Positions 17,781 to 26,546 of a DNA stretch of 64,000 bases are shown here, piece by piece; within the stretch, counting starts at the first letter, position 1, and the number at the start of each line of letters is the position of its first letter. The stretch is taken from assembly GCF_014930365.1 (NCBI RefSeq), contig NZ_JABXWI010000004.1:620001-684000 (forward strand), given 5' to 3'. The stretch comes from Streptomyces caniscabiei. GTDB taxonomy: Bacteria; Actinomycetota; Actinomycetes; Streptomycetales; Streptomycetaceae. The position numbers and the translations under genes were made by a program. The notes under the pieces were generated by a model that worked only from the letters and a program-made list of their open reading frames with translations, did not search any database and was not told the DNA's origin.

Positions 17781-19781
17781 ATGCGCTCCCCCGTCCTGCC
17801 CCTGACCTGGCACCTGGCCCGTTCCTCCGGGAGGCGCGGCCTGCAGAGCCACCTCCTGTCCGCCGCCGCGGCGGCCGCCGGCGCCCTCGTGCTGCTGACC
17901 CTCCTCGCCGCCTACCTGGGCTCCGGCGTCCGGTCCGACCGCACGGCCTGGCGTACGCCCGACGCGGTGCCGGCGAAGCGGGCGACCGCCGTGCAGACGC
18001 TGGGGACGACGTACGTCGACCACCGGCCGGTCACCGTCGTCTCCCTGGCCCAGCTGCCGAACCGGGCCGCGACCCCTGCCCCGCCCGGCCTGGACCGCTT
18101 CCCCGCACCGGGGCGCACCTATCTGTCCCCGGCCCTGGCGGAGCTGATGCGCGAGCTGCCGCCGACGCGTCTCGCCGACCGCTTCCCGACCGAGTCCGGC
18201 TACGGCACGATCGGCGACGCCGGCCTCGCCTCCCCCGAGGAACTCGTGGCCGTCGTCGGCCACACGCCCACCGACCCCGCGATCACCCGGGCCGCCGAGG
18301 GCAGCGGCCTGGACCTCCTCACCGCCCGCGCCCGCGTGGACGGCTTCGGCGGTACCAGGCCCAGCCTGTTCACCGCCTTCGACCAGCAGGCCGCGGTGCT
18401 CGGCGGCGCCCTCCTCGTCGTCCCGGTGATCGTGCTGGCCTCGGCCGCCGGACGCCTCGGTGCCGCCCGGCGCGAACAGCGGCTCGCCGCCCTACGGCTG
18501 GCCGGCGCGACGCCCCGGCAGATCCTGACGATGACGGGTGTGGAGTCGGCGGCGGTGGGCCTGGCCGGCGGTTCCCTCGGCGCGGTCGGGTACACCCTGC
18601 TGGTGCCGGTCCTCGCGCGAGTGCCGTACGGCATCGGGACCTGGTACGCCGGTCAGTTGTGGGTCGGTGTGTCCTGGCTCCTGGCGGTGGTGGCGCTCGT
18701 GGCCGTACTCACCTCGGTCAGCGCGATGACGACGCTGCGCGGGGTGGCGCGTTCCCCGCTGGGGGTGGCCCAGCAGGCCGATCCGCGCCGGACGAGGCTG
18801 ATCCGGCTGGTGCTGTTCGTCGCCGTCGGGATGTACGTGGTGGGCACCGCGGACAGCGGGATGAGCACGAGCCAGACGATCGCGCTGATCGTCCTGGTGT
18901 ACGGGGCGTTCTGGACCCTCGGCCCCTGGGTCGTCGACATGCTGGGCAGGCTGCTGAGCCGCGTCGCGCGCCGTCCCGCGACGCTGCTGGCCGCGCGCCG
19001 GCTCAGCGACGATCCGCGCGGCGCCTGGCGCACGGTCAGCGGTCTGGTCCTCGCGGGTCTGGTCGCCGGGTTCTTCACCGTCGGACAGATCGGCCTCGTG
19101 GGCTACGACCACCGGGGGCAGGTCGCCGTACGCGCGGAGCACGGAGAGGCGGACCAACTGGCCGTACAAGCGGGGGAGTTGCTCACCGAAGCGGGTGTGA
19201 AGGCGCGGGTGGAGACGGTCCGCGCCGACACCTACGACGGGATCCTGATCGGCGAGGAGGGCGTCGTGGCCCGGGTGCGCGGCGGTCAGGAGCAGCTGGA
19301 CACCGCGTCGACCGCGCTGTCCTCCCTCTCCCCCGGGAACCTGCCGGTGACCCAGGACCATGTCAACGCCGAGGGTGACACGACGACCCGGCTCATCGGC
19401 GAGATGGGGCTCGCGGTCCTGGCCCTGGGCTTCCTGGTCGCCGCCGCCTCCGCCGGACTCACCGCGGCGGCCACGGTCCTGGACCGGCGCCGGGTGTACG
19501 CGCTGCTGCGGCTGGCCGGTACGCCGCTGAAGGTCCTGGACCGGGCGCGGATCCGGGAGACCGCGCTGCCTCTGGTCGTGCTCGCCGGTGGGACGACGGC
19601 GACCGGGATCTACGCCGGAATCAAGGTGAACGAGGCGTTCCATCTACAGCCGGACTCATCCGGGGCCGTGCGGCTCGCCCTCTGCGTGGCCCTCGGGACG
19701 GCCACCATGTTCGCGGCGCTCGCCGGGAGCCGGCCGCTGCTGCGGAAGGTGACGGCGGAGCGGGCCCAGGAAGCCGACTGA
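17781..19781 (+). CDS. FtsX-like ABC transporter permease, 666 aa
   Basis: Membrane subunit paired with the ATPase at 16825. It has an N-terminal membrane helix (about 25-50), a large extracytoplasmic region (55-205), then FtsX-type helix triplets: about 210-320, a pair around 345-390, and a C-terminal set after 535. The segment RREQRLAALRLAGATPRQIL is the typical FtsX cytoplasmic loop, repeated near the end as DRRRVYALLRLAGTPLKVLD. Duplicate FtsX domains indicate a MacB/BceB-like single-chain permease. The substrate may be an antimicrobial peptide or lipid. The response-regulator gene follows 128 bp downstream. Confidence 0.9.
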   Translation: MRSPVLPLTWHLARSSGRRGLQSHLLSAAAAAAGALVLLTLLAAYLGSGVRSDRTAWRTPDAVPAKRATAVQTLGTTYVDHRPVTVVSLAQLPNRAATPAPPGLDRFPAPGRTYLSPALAELMRELPPTRLADRFPTESGYGTIGDAGLASPEELVAVVGHTPTDPAITRAAEGSGLDLLTARARVDGFGGTRPSLFTAFDQQAAVLGGALLVVPVIVLASAAGRLGAARREQRLAALRLAGATPRQILTMTGVESAAVGLAGGSLGAVGYTLLVPVLARVPYGIGTWYAGQLWVGVSWLLAVVALVAVLTSVSAMTTLRGVARSPLGVAQQADPRRTRLIRLVLFVAVGMYVVGTADSGMSTSQTIALIVLVYGAFWTLGPWVVDMLGRLLSRVARRPATLLAARRLSDDPRGAWRTVSGLVLAGLVAGFFTVGQIGLVGYDHRGQVAVRAEHGEADQLAVQAGELLTEAGVKARVETVRADTYDGILIGEEGVVARVRGGQEQLDTASTALSSLSPGNLPVTQDHVNAEGDTTTRLIGEMGLAVLALGFLVAAASAGLTAAATVLDRRRVYALLRLAGTPLKVLDRARIRETALPLVVLAGGTTATGIYAGIKVNEAFHLQPDSSGAVRLALCVALGTATMFAALAGSRPLLRKVTAERAQEAD

Positions 19782-19845
19782 CGCCCCGTCGGCCGCCCGC
19801 CTCCCTCCGCCCCCGCCGCTGCCGTCTCCCTCTCGCCGCCTCCCT

Positions 19846-19894
19846 CTCCGTCTCCGTCCCCGTCCCCGTCCCCGTCCCCGTCCCCGTCCCCGTC
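19846..19894 (+). repeat. Tandem hexamer repeat (CCGTCC units)
   Basis: About seven head-to-tail copies of a C-rich hexamer (CCCCGT phase), the first ones degenerate (CTCCGT), 16 bp before the response-regulator start codon. Such a tract is prone to slippage and lies where the ribosome site or promoter of the downstream gene should be. Confidence 0.8.
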
Positions 19895-19909
19895 AGGCAT
19901 GATGCGCTC

Positions 19910-20596
19910 ATGAACGACCGCAGCCCGATCCGGGTCCTGATCGCCGACGACCAGGACATGGTCCGCACCGGCTTCCGCTTCTTCCTCGACGCGCAGCCCG
20001 ACATCACCGTGGTGGCGGAGGCCTCCGACGGCGAGACGGCGGTGCGGCTGGCCCGTGAGGTGCGGCCCGACGTGTGTCTGCTGGACATCCGGATGCCGAA
20101 GCTGGACGGGCTGGAGGCCACCCGGCTGCTGGCGGGTCCGGGTGTGGCCGATCCGCTGCGGGTGGTCGTGGTGACCACGTTCGACCTCGACGAGTACGTC
20201 TACGGGGCGCTGCGCGGCGGAGCCTGCGGCTTCCTGCTGAAGGACTCGGGGCCGACCCTGCTGGCCGAGGCCGTACGGGCGGCGGCGGTGGGCGACTCGC
20301 TGGTGTCTCCGTCGGTGACGGTCCGGCTCCTCAAGCACGTGACGGCGGAACGGGACGCCCCCGCGCCCGCCCCCGAAGTCCCGCGCCCCCAGGAGGCGTT
20401 GACCGACCGGGAGCTCGACGTCGTACGGCTGGTCGCGCTGGGGCACACCAACGCGGAGATCGCCGCCTCGATGTTCGTGTCCCTCTCCACGGTCAAGACC
20501 CACCTCGGCAGCATCCAGCTCAAGCTCGCCGCCCGGAACCGGGTGGAGATCGCGGCGTGGGCGTGGCGCACCGGGCACGCGGGCGACGGGGCGTGA
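19910..20596 (+). CDS. NarL/LuxR-family response regulator, 228 aa
   Basis: Receiver domain (residues 7-125): acidic pair D13-D14, phospho-acceptor Asp at about 59 in CLLDIRMP, conserved Thr in VVVTTFD and Lys in FLLKDS. A Pro/Ala-rich linker leads to a LuxR-type helix-turn-helix (about 160-220: LTDRELDVVRLVALGHTNAEIA, then STVKTHL). It should control transcription in response to the sensor kinase at 14965-16269. No Shine-Dalgarno is evident before the ATG; the upstream tract is the hexamer repeat. The gene ends 1 bp from a convergent gene. Confidence 0.93.
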   Translation: MNDRSPIRVLIADDQDMVRTGFRFFLDAQPDITVVAEASDGETAVRLAREVRPDVCLLDIRMPKLDGLEATRLLAGPGVADPLRVVVVTTFDLDEYVYGALRGGACGFLLKDSGPTLLAEAVRAAAVGDSLVSPSVTVRLLKHVTAERDAPAPAPEVPRPQEALTDRELDVVRLVALGHTNAEIAASMFVSLSTVKTHLGSIQLKLAARNRVEIAAWAWRTGHAGDGA

Positions 20597-20597
20597 G

Positions 20598-20990
20598 TCA
20601 GTTCTGCGTGAGGGTGATGCGGATGCCGATCGTGCCGTCGGCGCCCCGGCGCAGTCGGCTGCCGAGGAGGGTGAGGCGGCCGAGGACGCCGTACTTGCGG
20701 GCGATCAGCCGACGGTAGGCGGCGGATCCGGCCGCGTCGAGGATCTCCGCGCGGGCGGGGACGGAGTCGCCGGTGGGGTTGCCGCGCACGTCGCAGGGGC
20801 CGACGAGGACGTCGGCGCGGTTCCGGATGCGCTTGACCTTCCAGGAGTCGGCGACGGTCCAGATGCCGAGCGCGTCCCCGTCCCGCACCACCCACACCGG
20901 GGTCGGCACGGTGGTGCCGTTCTTGCGATAGGTGGTCACCAGCAGGTACTTGCCCGCGCCGAGGGCGTCGAGCGTGGTTTCGTCGGCCAT
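20598..20990 (-). CDS. PPOX-class F420-dependent enzyme, 130 aa
   Basis: Small split-barrel flavin/deazaflavin-binding protein. The typical actinobacterial F420-PPOX pattern is seen: GAGKYLLVTTYRKNGTTVPTPVWVV at the start (residues 11-35), WTVADSWKVKRIRNRADVLVGPCDVRG in the middle and a C-terminal basic segment. These proteins bind F420 and reduce small substrates; the substrate is unknown. Start ATG at 20990 is well defined. It is a monocistronic gene convergent with the response regulator. Confidence 0.85.
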   Translation of the reverse strand: MADETTLDALGAGKYLLVTTYRKNGTTVPTPVWVVRDGDALGIWTVADSWKVKRIRNRADVLVGPCDVRGNPTGDSVPARAEILDAAGSAAYRRLIARKYGVLGRLTLLGSRLRRGADGTIGIRITLTQN

Positions 20991-21064
20991 GCCCGGAGTC
21001 TAGGCGCACGGCCGCCCGCGGAACGCGTGGCGGCCGTGCGCCAGGAACGAACGGTGGAGCGGCG

Positions 21065-21694
21065 TCAGTCCAGCAGGCCGTCGTAGTCGGGCAGCTTGTA
21101 GGTGCGCTCGGCGTGGCCGCCGACGAGGTCGGTGGTGTTGTTGCCGACGTTGGCGATGATCGTGTAGCCGTCGGACTCGATGTCGGCGCGCGAGGCGGTC
21201 TTGTAGGCGGCGACCTCGGCGAACAGGTCGGGCAGGTCGCGCACGTAGAGGCCGTCGACGGGGTAGCCGACGTTCTCGAGGTTCCACTCGGTGAGGGACT
21301 CGATGATGCCGGGGCGGGCGGTGACGAAGAAGACGGCGACCCCACGGGACTTGGCGTACTTGGCCAGCGCCAGGGAGGGCTTCAGGGCCGGCGTCGGCAG
21401 CTGGTACCAGGGCGTGTAGTGCGTCTCCAGTGTCGTGTTGTCGATGTCGAAGACGATGGCGAGCTTCTGCCCCGAGGAGTTGGCGGTGCGCTGCTGAATG
21501 TAGGGCGTGGCCGTGTCGACGACGGCCTTCACGTCCTTCTGCCAGGTCGCGTAGTCCACCTCCGCGGCCGCGGCGGTCACGGCCGCGCTCGGGGCGGCGG
21601 CGGCCGGAACGGCCGCGGTCATCGAAGCACCCAGACCCAGTACGGCCACCGCGGCGACCGTGGTGACGCGGCGTCCCACACCGCTTGCTGTCAT
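21065..21694 (-). CDS. Secreted HAD-type acid phosphatase (class B-like), 209 aa
   Basis: Signal peptide at residues 1-34 (RR, hydrophobic core, AAAA cleavage region). The mature domain has the HAD nucleophile motif IVFDIDNTTLE (about 79-89), motif II Thr in FFVTARPG and motif III/IV residues around VGNNTTDLVGG. It belongs to the plant vegetative storage protein/class-B acid phosphatase group (Acid_phosphat_B). It probably hydrolyses phosphomonoesters outside the cell. The 289-bp divergent region before the next gene contains AT-richer promoter-like sequence but no clear operator. Confidence 0.87.
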   Translation of the reverse strand: MTASGVGRRVTTVAAVAVLGLGASMTAAVPAAAAPSAAVTAAAAEVDYATWQKDVKAVVDTATPYIQQRTANSSGQKLAIVFDIDNTTLETHYTPWYQLPTPALKPSLALAKYAKSRGVAVFFVTARPGIIESLTEWNLENVGYPVDGLYVRDLPDLFAEVAAYKTASRADIESDGYTIIANVGNNTTDLVGGHAERTYKLPDYDGLLD

Positions 21695-21983
21695 GTTCGT
21701 TCCCTTCCCTCGCAGGCCTTCGCCTGTCTGCGCATGTCAAAGCGGCGAGGTCACGGGAACCTCCGCCGCGTTCGTCATGGTCATGTCCATCAGTGGCGGG
21801 GAGACTACCGAAGAGTTACTGATTAGTAGAGAGGTCTCGACGAACGTTGTTCGGCGAGGTGCCGCACGGGAGCCCGCCCGCGGGCGCTGTGAAGATCGCC
21901 GAACTGTCGGCAAACACCAACCCGCGGGTCTACATTGCCCGTTGGATGCAAGCACCTTCGCCGTAGATCCAGGAGTTGATGCC

Positions 21984-22817
21984 GTGACGGACAACCCGGC
22001 AGCCTCGGACTTCCCCTCCTCGTCGCTGAACCGTCGCATCGTCACCACGCGGCCGAGCGCGGCACGGATCTGGAACTACTGGCTCGGCGGCAGGGACTAC
22101 TACGAGGTCGACCGCAGGGCCGGGGACGAGATCCGCCGTCTGCACCCGAGCATCCACGACTACGCCCGCGCGGACCGGCAGTTCCTGCGCCGGGCGGTGC
22201 GCCATCTGGCCGCCGAGGTGGGGATCCGCCAGTTCCTGGACATCGGCGCCGGACTGCCGACGGCGGAGAACACCCACGAGGTCGCCCAGCGCATCCTCCC
22301 GGACGCGCGGATCGTCTACGTCGACAACGACCCGCTGGTCCTGGTGCACGCGCGGGCCCTGCTGACGAGCGCGCCCGAGGGCCGTACGGACCATGTCGAC
22401 GAGGACGTGCGCAATGTCGACTCGATCCTCGAACACGCCGCGCGGACCCTGGACCTGACCCGGCCGGTCGCGCTGATGCTGCTCGACGTGCTGGCCTTCG
22501 TCACCGACGACGAGGACCCGCGCGGCATCGTGCGCCGCCTGATGGCCGCCCTGCCCGCCGGCAGCCATCTGATGCTGTCGCACACCGTCACCAGCCCGCA
22601 GTGGCCCGACGTGGACATCGCGGCGGCCTGGTGGAACGAGCACGGCACCCCGCGCCTGCACCAGCGCACCCCCGAGACGGTGGCCCGCTTCTTCGACGGA
22701 CTGGACCTCCTCGAACCGGGCGTCGTCTCGTGCACGCGCTGGCGCCCGGACCCGACCGACGACGGCGGCGAGCCGGCGGAAGTGGCCATGTTCTGCGGAG
22801 TGGGAGGCAAGCGCTGA
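21984..22817 (+). CDS. DUF574-type S-adenosylmethionine-dependent methyltransferase, 277 aa
   Basis: Streptomyces-abundant SAM methyltransferase family (PF04672). Characteristic segments are SAARIWNYWLGGRDYYEVDR near residue 25, RQFLDIGAGLPTAENTHEVA around 80 (SAM-binding glycine motif) and VYVDNDPLVLVHARALL. The GTG at 21984 has AGGAG 8 bp upstream. Its stop overlaps the next gene's start (TGATG), so the two are translationally coupled. The natural substrate of the family is unknown. The acetyltransferase next door suggests they act on the same molecule. Confidence 0.9.
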   Translation: MTDNPAASDFPSSSLNRRIVTTRPSAARIWNYWLGGRDYYEVDRRAGDEIRRLHPSIHDYARADRQFLRRAVRHLAAEVGIRQFLDIGAGLPTAENTHEVAQRILPDARIVYVDNDPLVLVHARALLTSAPEGRTDHVDEDVRNVDSILEHAARTLDLTRPVALMLLDVLAFVTDDEDPRGIVRRLMAALPAGSHLMLSHTVTSPQWPDVDIAAAWWNEHGTPRLHQRTPETVARFFDGLDLLEPGVVSCTRWRPDPTDDGGEPAEVAMFCGVGGKR

Positions 22818-23338
22818 TGACGACCGGCCCGGTCCGGCTCCAACTGGACGTCACCCACTTCGACCTGGCACGTTTCCAGCCGTATGTCGACAAGTGCCGG
22901 ACCTCCGGCATCCGGCTGACCACGCTCTCCGAACTCGGCGACACCCCGGAGCACCGCCGGGCGTTGTACGACCTCAACAAGGAGTGCTCGGCCGACATCC
23001 CCGAGCGCGGCGCCTTCTTCCCGTACGACGAGTACCACCGGCTCCGCTTCGAGGTGCCCTCCTACGATCCGCGTGGTGTCGTGCTGGCTCTGGACGGCGA
23101 CCGGTGGATCGGTATGGCGGCCACCTCGGACCGGCGTGGTTCCGGATTCGTGTTCAACGAGATGACCGGGGTGCGGGCCGGCCACCGGGGAAGGGGCATC
23201 TCGGTGGCCATGAAGACCTTCGGCATCGGGTTCGCCGGGATCTGCGGGGTGAGCCTCGTGCGTACGGTCCACCATCCGGCCAACAGCCGCGCGATCGCCA
23301 TGAACCGGACGTTGGGATACGTCGACGCGGACTGGTGA
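22817..23338 (+). CDS. GNAT-family N-acetyltransferase, 173 aa
   Basis: The acetyl-CoA-binding motif A is readable as TGVRAGHRGRGISVAMK (about 117-133), with NSRAIAMNRTLGY as motif B near the C-terminus. It is coupled by a 1-bp overlap to the methyltransferase. The substrate is unknown. ATG at 22817 is supported by the overlap. Confidence 0.87.
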   Translation: MTTGPVRLQLDVTHFDLARFQPYVDKCRTSGIRLTTLSELGDTPEHRRALYDLNKECSADIPERGAFFPYDEYHRLRFEVPSYDPRGVVLALDGDRWIGMAATSDRRGSGFVFNEMTGVRAGHRGRGISVAMKTFGIGFAGICGVSLVRTVHHPANSRAIAMNRTLGYVDADW

Positions 23339-23436
23339 ACATGTGCCGACCGCCGCACGTATGAAAGGAGGGCGCTCAAGGACCGGACGCCCTGGCGGTG
23401 TTGACACCGTGTCGGACGGGGTTCGGGAGCCAGGCA

Positions 23437-24813
23437 ATGAGGCACGCACGACGACGAGTCGTGAAGCGGGTGGCGCGGCTGACGGCCGCCGGCGGAGTGA
23501 TCTGCGGGGCCTTGATGGTCACGCAGGCGGCGATGGCGACCGAACCCGCCGTCACCCCGCCCGCGACCCCGAGCGCGGTGCTCGCCGCGTCCGGCACCGG
23601 GAACGGTCTGCTGACCGAACTCGGCCCGGAGCGGACGGCGGGCACCTGGATCGCCGAGGACGGCAGTCCGGTCGTCGCCGTCACCGACGAGAAGGCCGCC
23701 GACGAGGTCGAGCGGGCGGGCGCCCGCCCCAAGATGGTCGAGTACAGCGGCGACGACCTGAAGTCCGCCACGAAGGCGCTGCGTTCGGCCCCCCGGGTGC
23801 CGGGCACCTCCTGGGCGATCGACCCCGCCTCCAACGAGGTGGTGGTGCGCGCCGACAGCACGGTCTCCAAGAAGGACTGGGCGGGCCTGACCGACCTCGC
23901 CGAGGAGATCGGCGGTTCCGTGCGGATGGAGCGCACCGAGGGCGCGTACACGATGCGCCTCAACGGCGCGCAGCCGATCTTCGGTACCGGCGGGCGCTGC
24001 TCCATCGGCTTCAACGTGACCGACGGCGAGAACGACTTCATGCTGACCGCCGGGCACTGCGGGCCCGAGGGTTCCGTGTGGTTCTCGGACGACCAGGGCC
24101 GGCAGGAGATCGGCCGGACGACCGAGACCAACTTCCCCGGCGCCGACTACTCGCTCGTCCAGTACCTCCAGGACGCGCCGAGCAACAAGACCAACGTCGT
24201 CTCCGTCGGCGACGGCCGCGGGGTGCGCATCACCTCCGTCGGTGACGCGGCGGTCGGCCAGCGGGTCTTCCGCAGCGGCAGCACCAGCGGCTTCCGCAAC
24301 GGCGAGGTGACCGGCCTCGACGCCACGGTCAACTACCCCGAGGGCACGGTCTCCGGTCTCATCGAGACCACGGTCTGCGCCGAGCCGGGCGACAGTGGGG
24401 GCCCGCTGTTCTCGGAGGGGGTCGCGCTCGGCGTGACCTCGGGCGGCAACGGCGACTGCCAGGAGGGCGGTACGACGTTCTTCCAGCCGCTGTCCGACGC
24501 CCTCGACGAACTCGGCGTCCAGCTGACCGGTCTGCCGCAGTCCGCCGCCCGGCCGACCGCCTCGGCCGACGGTTCCGACGACGACGCCCAGGGTGCCGCC
24601 GCCCCGGGCTCCGCCGAGCCGGGTGCCGTGGAATCCGTCGAGGGCATCGAGGCCGCCTCCGACCTGCTGGACCGCCTCGCCGATCCCCGCAACGTCGGCC
24701 CCGGTCTGCTGGTGATCGCCGGCAGCATGGTCGCGCTCGCAGCCACCCGCTTCATCCGCACCGAACAGGACCGCCAGGCGTACCGCCGCCAGTACTCACA
24801 GAGCTGGAGCTAG
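23437..24813 (+). CDS. S1-family (streptogrisin-like) serine protease with C-terminal membrane anchor, 458 aa
   Basis: Exported chymotrypsin-like protease. A basic N-terminus and hydrophobic segment (residues 1-34) form the signal. A propeptide-like region covers about 40-180. The catalytic domain starts at about 182 with His207 (TAGHC), Asp237 (GADYSLV) and Ser320 (GDSGGP) all present, plus paired cysteines as in streptogrisins. Unusually, after a Ser/Ala/Asp-rich linker (370-410) there is a transmembrane helix (about 422-440) and a basic/aromatic cytoplasmic tail, so the protease is probably tethered to the outer face of the membrane. The ATG at 23437 begins the signal peptide; an in-frame ATG at 23398 is less likely. 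It is monocistronic with a terminator downstream. Confidence 0.9.
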   Translation: MRHARRRVVKRVARLTAAGGVICGALMVTQAAMATEPAVTPPATPSAVLAASGTGNGLLTELGPERTAGTWIAEDGSPVVAVTDEKAADEVERAGARPKMVEYSGDDLKSATKALRSAPRVPGTSWAIDPASNEVVVRADSTVSKKDWAGLTDLAEEIGGSVRMERTEGAYTMRLNGAQPIFGTGGRCSIGFNVTDGENDFMLTAGHCGPEGSVWFSDDQGRQEIGRTTETNFPGADYSLVQYLQDAPSNKTNVVSVGDGRGVRITSVGDAAVGQRVFRSGSTSGFRNGEVTGLDATVNYPEGTVSGLIETTVCAEPGDSGGPLFSEGVALGVTSGGNGDCQEGGTTFFQPLSDALDELGVQLTGLPQSAARPTASADGSDDDAQGAAAPGSAEPGAVESVEGIEAASDLLDRLADPRNVGPGLLVIAGSMVALAATRFIRTEQDRQAYRRQYSQSWS

Positions 24814-24836
24814 GGCTAGATCCGGACCGGGTCTCA

Positions 24837-24860
24837 GGGCGCGCCGCTTCGGGCGCGCCC
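24837..24860 (+). terminator. Hairpin terminator after protease gene
   Basis: 9-bp arms GGGCGCGCC (24837-24845) and complement (24852-24860), 24 bp past the protease stop. Confidence 0.6.
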
Positions 24861-24930
24861 GAAGGGGTGCGGCGAACTGCGCGACCAGCCACGTCGGGCC
24901 CGCGGTCGGCCGCCCACCGGACCCGGCGGC
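24861..24930 (+). repeat. Streptomyces intergenic repeat, class 2
   Basis: Contains AGGGGTGCGGCGAACTGCGCGA, shown here as AGGGGTGCGG then CGAACTGCGCGA, and later CCACCGGACCCG. The same order of blocks recurs at 62172-62225. No gene is present in the gap. Confidence 0.6.
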
Positions 24931-24947
24931 CGAGATGCCGCGCCGGC

Positions 24948-25124
24948 TCACTCAGCGGAGCGCGCCGCCCACTCCAGGACAAGACGCTCGTACTCGCTCC
25001 GCTGCTCCCTGTTCAACGTGCCGCCGCTCCGGAACCAGAGCGCCCGGATCTCCTCGTTGACCTCGGCTGCCGTTCGCGCCGGTCCTTCCGCTCTTTCCAG
25101 GACGACATCAGGGGTAGTGGACAT
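24948..25124 (-). CDS. Small conserved-looking hypothetical protein, 58 aa
   Basis: Short acidic protein of predicted helices (VVLERAEGPARTAAEVNEEI, then a second helix with SEYERLVLEW). There is no signal peptide or cysteine. Start Met at 25124 is preferred, with an alternative 12 bp upstream at 25136. I do not recognise the family. Codon use (GC-rich third positions) supports it as a real gene. It lies alone between the protease and ROK genes; the 90 bp upstream (25125-25214) is comparatively AT-rich and is its likely promoter. Confidence 0.6.
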   Translation of the reverse strand: MSTTPDVVLERAEGPARTAAEVNEEIRALWFRSGGTLNREQRSEYERLVLEWAARSAE

Positions 25125-25214
25125 GGTGTAAACCATATGTCCTCGAACGTGAAGCCGACGTGAGTAAAGGTCCCACTTCCGACATTACGGACCGTGAAGC
25201 TGATCACTCTGCGT

Positions 25215-26375
25215 TTACGGCTCGATCGTTCCGAGCACGAGGACCTGAATGGCCAGCACGGCCGCCCCCCGCGCCCAGTCGTGGAAGTCGGACACCTTCG
25301 TCTCCAGCGGCACGGGCCCGGCCAGCGGATGCCGGTGGGCGCGGGCCGTCTCACGCACGGTCTCCCCCGCCACCGCCATCAGCCCGACCCCCTCCCCCGC
25401 GAGCAGGATCTTCTGCGGCATCACGAAGTTCGCGATCTGCGCCACCAGGATCCCCAGCGCCCGCCCGGCCTCGCCGACGACCCGCGCGCACATCGGCTGC
25501 CCCTCGGCCGCACCGGCCAGGATCTCCTCGTAGGTCACCTCACGCCCGGTCGCGGCCCGCACCTGGTACCGGATGCTGGGGATGCTCAGCAGCGAGACGG
25601 CGCTGCCGCGCTCGCCGTCGGGGGTGAGCGGCCCGGCGGGGTCGATGATCCAGTGGCGGCCGAACCCCCGGTCCTCCTCCGCGTGGGGCACGCGCCTGCC
25701 GCCCAGGACCAGCCCGTAGCCGACGCCCGCCCCGATGGTGAGGACGACGAACCGGTCGAGGCCGCGGCCCGCGCCGAACCAGGTCTCGGCCTCGACGAGC
25801 GCGGCGACGTCGTTCTCGACGACCACGGGCAGCCCGGTGCGCTCCTCGACGAGTTCGGCCAACGGGACGTCGCGCCAGGACAGGAAGGGCGACTCCCCGA
25901 CCACCGCGCGACGCCGGACGAGTCCGCCGACCCCGATGCCGATGCCGGCCAATGACGGGTGCGTGCCGGCGAGTTCGGCGGTCATCTCGGCGAGCAGGTC
26001 GGCGACCCGTTCCGGCTCGTGCGTGGACAGCGGGCGGTCGTGACGGGTGACGATCTCGCTCCGGAGCGTGGTGACCACGGCGTAGACCATGTCGTCGGTG
26101 ATCTTGAAGCCGACGAAGGTACGGGACTCGGCGACGATGTCCAGCGGCTGCGAGGGGCGCCCCTGCCGGACCTCGGGGAGCGCGGTCCCCTCGGCGGTCT
26201 CGACCAGCAGCCCCGACTCGATCAGCGGTTTGGTCAGCCGGGTGAGGCTCCCGGCGGACAGGCCGAGGCGCCGGGCGAGCTCCGTGCGCGAGAGCGGGCC
26301 GTGCACGAGCACCTCGATCGCCACCGCGCGTTCTCCGGGACTGAGCGGCAGCCAACTGGCAGCGAGTGCGGTCAT
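25215..26375 (-). CDS. ROK-family transcriptional regulator, 386 aa
   Basis: N-terminal winged helix (about 10-75, RTELARRLGLSAGSLTRL) followed by a ROK kinase-like fold (GIGIGVGGLV near 135, VVENDVAALVEAE, LTIGAGVGYGLVLGG). The zinc-binding cysteines are absent, as in the other ROK gene of this window. The ATG at 26375 is chosen over one at 26411 because GGGAG lies upstream and it opens the domain; a 7-bp-arm palindrome sits just before it. It is read divergently from the sugar importer operon at 26547-30995 and very likely represses it until its sugar ligand is present. Confidence 0.9.
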   Translation of the reverse strand: MTALAASWLPLSPGERAVAIEVLVHGPLSRTELARRLGLSAGSLTRLTKPLIESGLLVETAEGTALPEVRQGRPSQPLDIVAESRTFVGFKITDDMVYAVVTTLRSEIVTRHDRPLSTHEPERVADLLAEMTAELAGTHPSLAGIGIGVGGLVRRRAVVGESPFLSWRDVPLAELVEERTGLPVVVENDVAALVEAETWFGAGRGLDRFVVLTIGAGVGYGLVLGGRRVPHAEEDRGFGRHWIIDPAGPLTPDGERGSAVSLLSIPSIRYQVRAATGREVTYEEILAGAAEGQPMCARVVGEAGRALGILVAQIANFVMPQKILLAGEGVGLMAVAGETVRETARAHRHPLAGPVPLETKVSDFHDWARGAAVLAIQVLVLGTIEP

Positions 26376-26395
26376 GAGGGTCAGACTCCCACACC

Positions 26396-26419
26396 TTGTT
26401 TCTTTCGTCACGGAAACAA
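26396..26419. promoter_or_regulatory. Putative operator: TTGTTTC/GAAACAA inverted repeat
   Basis: Perfect 7-bp arms TTGTTTC (26396-26402) and GAAACAA (26413-26419) with a 10-bp spacer, 20 bp before the ROK start codon. A TTGACG box (26473-26478) facing the transporter genes lies 55 bp away, followed by CAACGAAAG, similar to half of the other ROK operator. This is a probable autoregulatory/divergent control region. Confidence 0.55.
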
Positions 26420-26546
26420 CAAACCCGCCCCGAGCCCTCCAACCCCCACTTCAAAAGATTCCCCCTCACCCCTTGACGCGCTAATTCTTCCGCAACGAAA
26501 GTAAGTGGCCTGAGTCAGAGGCAACGCCGCCGATGAGGGAGCACCG

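Noticed and set aside
19846..19894. Short tandem repeat considered as a CRISPR remnant
   Set aside because: Head-to-tail hexamers without spacers; no cas genes nearby.
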